A program made the translations under genes and the position numbers. The notes beneath the pieces were generated by a model that saw only the letters and a list, made by a program, of their open reading frames with translations, had not been told where the DNA came from and searched no databases. This document shows, piece by piece, positions 56,901-64,000 of a DNA stretch of 64,000 nt. The DNA comes from Macrostomum hystrix (lineage: Eukaryota > Platyhelminthes > Macrostomidae): assembly GCA_950097015.1 (NCBI GenBank), contig CATNEN010000008.1, positions 2,108,001 to 2,172,000 on the forward strand, read 5' to 3'. Every line of letters begins with the position of its first letter. The stretch's first letter is position 1.

Positions 56901-59125
56901 TCCCCATGACCTGCCACAATCCCAAACCCCATGACCTGCCACAATCTCATCCCCATGACCTGCCACAATCTCATCCCCATGACCTGCCACAATCCTATCC
57001 CCATGACCTGCCACAATCCCAAACCCCATGACCTGCCACAATCCCATCCCCATGACCTGCCACAATCTATCTCATCCCCATGACCTGCCACAATCCTATC
57101 CCCATGACCTGCTACAAGCTCATCCCCATGACCTGCCACAATCCCATACCCCATGACCTGCCACAATCCTATCCCCATGACCTGCCACAATCCCATCCCC
57201 ATGACCTGCTACAATCCCATCCCCATGACCTGCCACAATCCCATCCCTATGACCTGCCACAATCCCATACCCTATGACCTGCCACAATCCTATCCCCATG
57301 ACCTGCTACAAGCTCATCCCCATGACCTGCCACAATCCCATACCCCATGACCTGCCACAATCCTATCCCCATGACCTGCCACAATCCCATCCCCATGACC
57401 TGCTACAATCCCATCCCCATGACCTGCCACAATCCCATCCCTATGACCTGCCACAATCCCATACCCTATGACCTGCCACAATCCTATCCCCATGACCTGC
57501 CACAATCCCATACCCTATGACCTGCCACAATCCCATACCCTATGACCTGCCACAATCCTATCCCCATGACCTGCTACAAGCTCATCCCCATGACCTCCCA
57601 CAATTCAATCCCCATGACTTGCCACAATCCTATCCCCATGACCTGCCACAATCCCATCCCTATGACCTGCCACAATCCCATCCCTATGACCTGCCACAAT
57701 CCCATCCCCATGACCTGCTACAATCCCATCCCTATGACCTGCCACAATCCCATACCCCATGACCTGCCACAATCCCATCCCCATGACCTGCCACGATCCC
57801 ATCGCCATGACCTGCTACAATCCCATCCCCATGACCTGCCACAAGCCCATCCACATGACCTGCTACAATCCCATCCCCATGACCTGCTACAATCCCATCC
57901 TCATGACCTGCCACAATCCCATCCCCATGACCTGCCACAATCCCATCCCCATGACCTGCTACAATCCCATCCCCATGACCTGCTACAATCCCATCCCCAT
58001 GACCTGCTACAATCCCATCCCCATGACCTGCTACAATCCCATCCCCATGACCTGCTACAATCCCATCCCCATGACCTGCTACAATCCCATCCCCATGACC
58101 TGCTACAATCCCATCCCCATGACCTGCCACAATCCTATCCCTATGACCTGCTACAATCCCATCCCCATGACCTGCTACAATCCCATCCCCATGACCTGCT
58201 ACAATCCCATCCCCATGACCTGCTACAATCCCATCCCCATGACCTGCCACAATCCTATCCCTATGACCTGCTACAATCCCATCCCCATGACCTGCTACAA
58301 TCCCATCCCCATGACCTGCTACAATCCCATCCCCATGACCTGCTACAATCCCATCCCCATGACCTGCTACAATCCCATCCCCATGACCTGCCACAATCCT
58401 ATCCCTATGACCTGCTACAATCCTATCCCCATGACCTGCCACAATCCTATCCCTATGACCTGCTACAATCCCATCCCCATGACCTGCCTCAATCCTATCC
58501 CCATTACTATCCATAACCTGCAGACAATGAATCGCCCATTCAATACAATGACTTTATTCTCGCTGGCATAATAGGAATTGTAAAAAAACTCACCAATCTA
58601 GTATTAACAACCGGCAGTAATAGGGCAAGAAGAGGCCCATTTAGCAGGTGAATCATTAGCCGAAATAAGCCCGTTGTGTAACGACACGGAGGCATGAGTA
58701 GTAGAATAATCTGTCAATCATTCGAAAATATATTACATATTTAACAATTGATATGGACTGATAGCTGGCAAGTGAAAACAGCATACCTGTATTATAGTGA
58801 TAACATGGCATGGATTTAACAGCCAAATAACAGTGTTAGTGGACAATTTGAAGCCGATCTCAATGCCAAACACTAGGGAGTGCAGAATACCGAGTACTTT
58901 CAAATCGGTTTGATTAGACTGATGCTTTTGATGCTTAGTATCCGTGGCTACTGGCGGCAATTTGATTTTCTGCCAGGCCAAGTTAAGTTGAAATGCCGCC
59001 AATGCTAGGCAGGGCAAAGTCTCAGCTAGTTTCTGTTTGAGACTCAAATACTCGTGACAATCAGCACCGCCAACTCCATCTAACTCAAAGTTGACACCAG
59101 AGTAAGTCCATCCTAGGAAACTCAT
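47926..59125 (-). CDS. TMEM164: TMEM164 family acyltransferase-like membrane protein
   Basis: Five exons on the - strand (59125-58787, 58710-58594, 56533-56446, 53910-53759, 48183-47926) join in phase to 317 residues (human 297). Matches along the family: [10 protein letters not shown] near the N-terminus, [21 protein letters not shown] with the conserved Cys (about 106) that is the proposed catalytic residue in human TMEM164 (C123), [34 protein letters not shown], and [20 protein letters not shown] near the end. Several hydrophobic segments are spread over all exons, as expected of a multi-pass protein. Human TMEM164 has been linked to arachidonoyl ether-phospholipid synthesis and ferroptosis. 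The gene spans 11 kb, mostly because introns 2, 3 and 4 are filled with minisatellites. The C-terminal 30 residues are not conserved. Confidence 0.95.
48225..49195. repeat. 28-bp minisatellite in TMEM164 intron 4
   Basis: About 34 copies of a 28-bp unit containing AACTAGGTTACTGGATTCTA and GAGATCGG; each unit has two CTAG sites. One unit near 48505 has an extra CTCGTA-type insertion. The GATATCGG/AACAAGG variant block near 48660-48790 recurs near 48885-48960. Confidence 0.96.
49195..53325. repeat. 25-bp minisatellite, about 165 copies, TMEM164 intron 4
   Basis: Unit GGGGGAACTAGATTTCTGTC plus TAAAT, with GAACTAG/GAGCTAG variants and occasional 1-bp indels. A marker block with AAAAAGTGAACTAG, GAATTCTG and TTAATGGGGG recurs near 49360, 50080 and 51275, showing duplication of several-hundred-bp segments. 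Another marker (AAAAAGTGAACTATATTTC) spreads through the last third. It is the longest intronic array here and directly follows the 28-bp array. Confidence 0.97.
53326..53758. other. unique part of TMEM164 intron 4
   Basis: Non-coding, AT-rich sequence between the 25-bp array and the donor of exon 4 (GTGAGT on the - strand). Nothing else is seen. Confidence 0.5.
54028..55775. repeat. mixed-length GTCTGTAATGGGTGTC minisatellite in TMEM164 intron 3
   Basis: Units share CTGTCTGTAATGGGTGTC. Most are 21 bp with CCATCT or CCACCT, but 10- to 17-bp forms (GTCTGTAATGGGT) dominate 54040-54360. A marker with TGTCCTTAATGGG and CAGAAATGGG occurs near 54832, 55565 and 55730, showing block duplication. A frame of 510 residues on the - strand (54027-55559) is an artefact. 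Confidence 0.96.
55776..56445. other. unique part of TMEM164 intron 3
   Basis: Non-array intron sequence up to the donor of exon 3. No exon-like stretch is recognisable. Confidence 0.5.
56590..58512. repeat. 24-bp minisatellite in TMEM164 intron 2
   Basis: About 80 copies of a 24-bp unit, CCATGACCTGCCACAATCCC plus ATCC, with CTGCTAC and ACCCC variants. The marker GCTACAAGCTCATC occurs near 57110, 57303 and 57573, so blocks of about 190-270 bp were duplicated. The last third is homogenised to the CTGCTAC form. It ends about 80 bp from the donor of exon 2. The frames are His/Pro/Asp repeats, not genes. Confidence 0.97.
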
Positions 59126-62100
59126 CTTTGTTTAAGCAAACTAGTCAAATAGACTAGCCACTCTTCGACAATAAAATGGCTTTTTTAGAACCACCAATAG
59201 TGTTTTAAAGCAAAGTCCAGATTGCTGAAAAACAGTGATGTAATTTGTAATGCTATGTAGCTACATATTTAGATTTAGAATTAGAACTATTCCTAATGCT
59301 TACTGATAAGAAAGTAATGTTAACTGAAACAGCAACATCCTTAGTGTAACAAATATACTCAATGAAGCTAGTTTCACTTTTATAGAAATTTATAAATATT
59401 AGCAGCTAAAGTAATCATCAGACATACAATGTCTGTCTCATACTCATATGTAAGTAAAAAAGTAAAAATACTCCTACTAAAGAAGAATATGCATATTTCA
59501 GCTAAACAATAAAACCTCTAAATATTATCACCCTAATCATAACAAAGAATTGTAATACACAGTTTAATAAATATGCTGTACCTCAACATACATGAAACCA
59601 AGACTGACGTGGAATGGATGATGACTAGAAAATCACAATAACTTGTCAATAATTAATCTGTAATGCGGATAAATTTTTTGTCTAGTATAGGCCGAGTAAT
59701 GGGATCCTGTATCAACTATCATTCTGTCTCATACCCAATGACACTTTTCTCTATAAATAACTTTGAGAAACAAGCTAACTTACAGACTTACAAAGCTAGT
59801 TAATTTGTCAACAAACTTATGACTTGAGAATCTCAATTACTAATAATTAATTCCTTTGAAAAAAAATCTTTAAAAAATCAACAAGAATGATATAATTATA
59901 TAAAACTAGCATGATAACATGAGGTAAATAAAACAAAACTATAACAACAATGAGACAAATGATGAGATAACAACATGACAATCACAAAACAAAGATGAGA
60001 TGGCAATGTGATGACAACAAGACAAACATAATCCTGTGACTCTGTAAGCCAGTGTTGAGATCTGGACAAAACTACTATTATTAGTTTATCAGGGAACCAT
60101 GTTGTGACTTTTGTCATTAAAGAATGCAAGGAATGCAAGAATGAATGCCAAAGAGCCTCTACATGCAAATACTAACTGGCAGAGGAACCATTCCTTGATT
60201 TTGTGGTAGAGCGCACATTGAAAAGAGAGAGATAGGAGATTAGGTCGAATTAGGGATGATGTACATGGGCAATTAAATATAAGGTGGCTTGGCAACAAGA
60301 TCAAATATGTCCTCAAACAATAGATCAAAGGGTAGAGACAATAAAATTCTATTCACACTGATGCACCCTGATGACACATTTATCAATGACACACTTACCT
60401 TGATATTAGGTTTTAAAAAGTAAAAAAGTTGATATTGTAGTAAAGATGCATTTATCATTTTTAAGTCTAATTTGTACCTATGCTCTTTGTTTAAATGGGC
60501 TAAATATTTTGACAAATATGATAAATATTATACATATTCCATCAAATTCATTCATTTTAACAAACCTTTTTTGTGTATATAAACGAGTGCAATTCATGTG
60601 AGACAAATCAACGTGCCAGTGCAGCAAAAAGCAAATAAGCTATAACTGAGTAAGAAGATATTCAAGCGTTGAGTTGGTTATTTGAGGCTGTGACCCTCTG
60701 ATCCATGGAAAACAAATAGCAAAGACTGGAGAATAAGAGACCAGTGCCTTAGAAGGATAAACCACTTATGCCGAGTGATACACTACCAAGAGAAGGGAAG
60801 ATAGAGTTATAAGCCCTGTTACAATATCATAATTATATATTCCTAATTCTTTATCAACACAGTTCATACATAAAAATTTGACAATTTACCCATATCATAC
60901 CAAATTTACTCAGATAACTAAGTTATAAAGCCAAAATTTTATGAATTAGGGCCTAGAAAGGTTTTTGGTATTTTTGTCTGCCACCATCTTGTCCAGTATT
61001 AACTTGCCTTTAAAAGAAACTTCATACAAACTCACCTACAATATGAACAAATGAAACAAAGTTATTTGTTGGTGTTATAGCTTTAATAATCTCAAAAGAA
61101 AAGATCATATTGATAAAATACATATGCAATGCACAAGTTCATATTGATCAGGTGCTTAAATTATGTCTATGTCAATTTAGTCAGGAGCTACATCTAAACA
61201 AGATTTGCTCACTTTAAAGGCTTGTTCACATGGCCATGAAATCAAATGCTGAGTGCGAATTATTTATCTGCTTATGACTTTTATTTGTTAACAAAAAAGT
61301 CAACATGTCTCTTGGCAAATGAGATGGTGGCAGATGAAGATACTGGAACCCAATTATAAATAGCAATATATAAGATAATTAATAAATTATAGATCTATTT
61401 AGGAGCAAGAATATTTTGTCTTTAAAAAAATTTCTACAAAAGAACACAGCACAAAAAAAATTATAAAACAGAAAAGACCAAGCTTAGCTTATAATATAAT
61501 TTAACTGCTTTTGAAAGGAATAGCTAAATAACTTTTGATGATATCACTTGAAATTTTATAGTCCTAATACATATATCTATTTTCTAGCTAGCTATGCAGG
61601 CAGGTCAGAAAGCTGGTTAAGATAGTAACTTTTGGTAGTTTCAATCTCATGTTTGCAAAATAATGCAATGATATGCTTATGCTTAATTATTATATGTTAT
61701 ATTTAGTTAGGCCTAGTACAATATACACACTGCAATGCATTTACATGCCAGCTAACATGAATTTGCCATTTCTGCTGATTGTAGCTCTTTCCTTTTCAGT
61801 CCTGCGTGTGCAATAGATGCTGGCCAATCACTGTAATTATATCTTTTTTATTTTTGTGAAATCCTATTAACTAGAACCAGTAACACAAACCAATAAAAGT
61901 TCAAGGAACAAATGCTAAAGTGGTAGGACATTGAAACGGGTATGATGTTATTAGAATTTATAAATATATGGAAATCCAGGTCTGCAATTATATTCTTTCT
62001 GCTTTTTATAGAAACTGTATTACTACTACTTTATGAGGTGGAAATCAATTAATTCTTTGATTCAAACCAGCCAAATTTTTTAAAGAACACAGGCAGTATG

Positions 62101-62222
62101 GCTTGGAATAGTATTTGCGGCTTATTTAAATTTTTATGGTTTTCTTGATATATTCAAGATTAGTGTAATTAAAGATTAGTGTAATTAAAGCTAAACTCAA
62201 CAGGTATTTCTTGTTTGGAAGT
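59126..62222. other. 5' flank of TMEM164, no gene seen
   Basis: About 3 kb of AT-rich, unique DNA. The open frames are short and show no family resemblance. A roughly 24-bp segment beginning ATTCCTAATTC (about 60840) recurs near 63779. The TMEM164 promoter should lie at its low-coordinate end. Confidence 0.5.
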
Positions 62223-62976
62223 GCTTATTCCCATGGTCCCGTGCCGAGAATTTCAATTTTATCCACATGGATTGGTGCCGATAATTTTCTGCTTATCCAC
62301 ATAGCAGCTTGTATAAATAGGTCTACTTTCAAGTCCCTACCTATTCTTCTCTGAGCATAAGGCTTTTGCTTCAGAGTATAGTGTATACTGTACACTATCA
62401 ATGTATAGTGTAAAATAATAACAATGATGTGTGATAATATGTGTGACGAGTTTGGTGCTGACTAGAATTCTGCTGGTTGACTTGTATGATTTTCTTTGAT
62501 GAACTTCTTACTTTTTCAGTCAATACAATTCAAATGAAACCACGTAACTATGACAAAATATGCAGTAGGCCTAATTTGTTATTACAATAATTAAAAAGGA
62601 TGACATTAATGTTGGTTAATGAATGTGAAGGTCAAAATGTAGAACACATTCGTAACACATTGGCAACTTTGTCGATCTATTGGCTTGAGGGTTCAACAAA
62701 ATGTATAAACCCGAAAGGGCCTCGTTTCAAAAAAACAGAACTGTGTGGATATAATTGAAATTAACGGCACGGCATATTTATATAAAGAATTTTAGACCTA
62801 TTCATACAAGCTGCCGTGTGGATAAGCAGAAAATTATTGGCATGGCTCCGAGTGGATAAAATTAAAATTAACGGCACGGCATATTTATATAAAGAGTTGT
62901 GGATAAGCAGAAAATTATCAGCACGGATCTGTGTGGATAAAATTGAAATTATTGGCACGGGACCGTGGAAATAAGC
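62223..62976. mobile_element. inverted-repeat (foldback/MITE-like) element
   Basis: The left end starts GCTTATTCCCATGGTCCCGT and the right end is its imperfect reverse complement, finishing GGACCGTGGAAATAAGC. Left arm 62223-62324 pairs with parts of 62794-62976. The right arm contains internal duplications of GTGGATAAGCAGAAAATTAT and of GGCACGGCATATTTATATAA, so it is longer than the left. The centre is AT-rich and non-coding. No clear target-site duplication is visible. Confidence 0.8.
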
Positions 62977-64000
62977 TCTGCCTTCTTTTTTATCTATAAC
63001 CTCGCTTAAAAGTGTGTTTAAAAGTGTATGTTTTGTAGTTTTTTTGTCTGAAAATGATATATGGATAGTTTCTGCATTCTAGCTCAGCCGCCTTTGTATG
63101 CTATTGCTGTAAGTGTAGCAGTATGACGAAGACAATGGTGAACGTGTAGCGGTAGCAATTATTTGGTAGCTTCTTAGTTGTAGCTAGCACGGTTATGTTT
63201 GTTCTTCAGTTGGCGTATTTACTTATTTCTTTCGAAGCGTAAAAATGCACTTTATGAGCTCGACCACTTAAGCACTTTGGGGGTTATAATACAGTGCGAG
63301 ACAGACGGTTACTATAAAGTCTAACTTAACCTACTCTACAAATTATAAGTCAATGGCTTGATAGCTGAGACTTTACATTTAAATTCAGATTGCGTTCAGT
63401 AGAAACAAAATTACTTGCTGTTGCTCTCTCGCGCTGCCTCAGCGTTCCGATTTAAACACGCATAGTCGCAGAACAAATGAACGAGCAGGGAAAGAGACAG
63501 AGCAAACCAGGGGACGCACGAGAGAAAGGGGCAAGCAAGCAGCTCTGAACTAAAAATCACGTTTCTTCGAATACATTTTAAAGGCTATGAAATTCTACGA
63601 ATCCGCAATATAACAAACCATTGGCATTGAAGCGATTAAACAGTTCAACGAGTATCAACGACTATTGCTAACCTATGGAAAGAACCGAGCAAATTAATAT
63701 TCACGCAAACTTATTGTAACAAAAAATATGACTTCACGACGTCACAGGAGCTTCGATGTATAAAAGTTCCTAATAAATATTCCTAATTCCTTATCAACAC
63801 AATCAAATCAAATCCAATAAAATATATGGGTTTTTCTCATCTAGATTGGATGGTGTTGTAATATAATGATTGTCCTAGCTGGAGCGTGAGGAATTTAAGG
63901 ACAAACAAGCTGACACTAGTGTAATTGTCAAGCAGTCATCTCACGTACAATTTTCATGCACTATTACACAATATACATGCAAAGACCAGTAAACATGCAC
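62977..64000. other. terminal non-coding sequence
   Basis: No gene recognised. A somewhat GC-richer, purine-rich stretch (about 63420-63550) could belong to a promoter or UTR of a gene outside the window. The 24-bp segment shared with 60840 lies near 63779. Confidence 0.45.

Noticed and set aside
57542-58571. 324-residue His/Pro/Asp and 270-residue Met/Cys/Asn/Pro frames
   Set aside because: 24-bp array in TMEM164 intron 2; no unique sequence and no conserved domain.
59896-60515. Three - strand frames of 79-90 residues
   Set aside because: AT-rich, no family resemblance, no splice context; probably chance.

Overview
The window is nuclear DNA of an animal. The genes are split by GT-AG introns and their products are animal or pan-eukaryotic proteins. 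GC-rich coding exons (estimated by eye) sit in AT-rich non-coding DNA, and there is a tRNA-derived SINE family and a fragment of a non-LTR retrotransposon. Protein resemblance is animal-wide. A spiralian such as a flatworm would fit, especially if the splice-acceptor-like sites just upstream of several start codons reflect spliced-leader trans-splicing, but I cannot name the species.

Eight protein genes could be assembled exon by exon with consistent reading phases. On the + strand: a DDX51/Dbp6-type DEAD-box helicase (8446-12029), an ABT1/ESF2-type ribosome-biogenesis RNA-binding protein (12809-13818), glutathione synthetase (15541-18091) and an LPCAT-type lysophospholipid acyltransferase with an EF-hand-like C-terminus (21139-25764, first exon not found). 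On the - strand: TAMM41, the mitochondrial CDP-diacylglycerol synthase (26418-27775), an ankyrin-repeat protein (30240-33411), the WD40 spindle-checkpoint protein BUB3 (37332-41799) and the membrane protein TMEM164 (47926-59125). The first two both serve ribosome assembly. LPCAT, TAMM41 and TMEM164 all act on phospholipids. There is no operon evidence and neighbourhood may be coincidence.

The dominant feature is tandem repetition. By my hand count about 28 kb (roughly 44 percent) is minisatellite, in some 25 arrays with units of 14 to about 50 bp, nearly every one with its own unit sequence. They fill most of the larger introns and intergenic gaps. The largest are a 43-bp array (286-4669), a 20-bp array (44194-46995), a 25-bp array (49195-53325), a 21-bp-class array (54040-55775) and a 24-bp array (56590-58510); several show higher-order duplication of multi-unit blocks. 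Many units allow reading through in several frames, so long apparent proteins from these arrays are artefacts.

The other mobile or structural DNA is a non-LTR retrotransposon remnant with a candidate target-site duplication (5136-6176), four or five SINE copies sharing a core, a foldback-type element whose inverted arms are themselves tandem arrays (35127-36641), a second inverted-repeat element (62223-62976), and a cluster of four hairpins (29037-29876). Three of those hairpins have arms of 61 to 69 bp and loops of about 30 bp. This cluster is the most unexpected structure and could be hairpin-RNA loci or miniature foldback elements. The last 5 kb, upstream of TMEM164, shows no recognisable gene.
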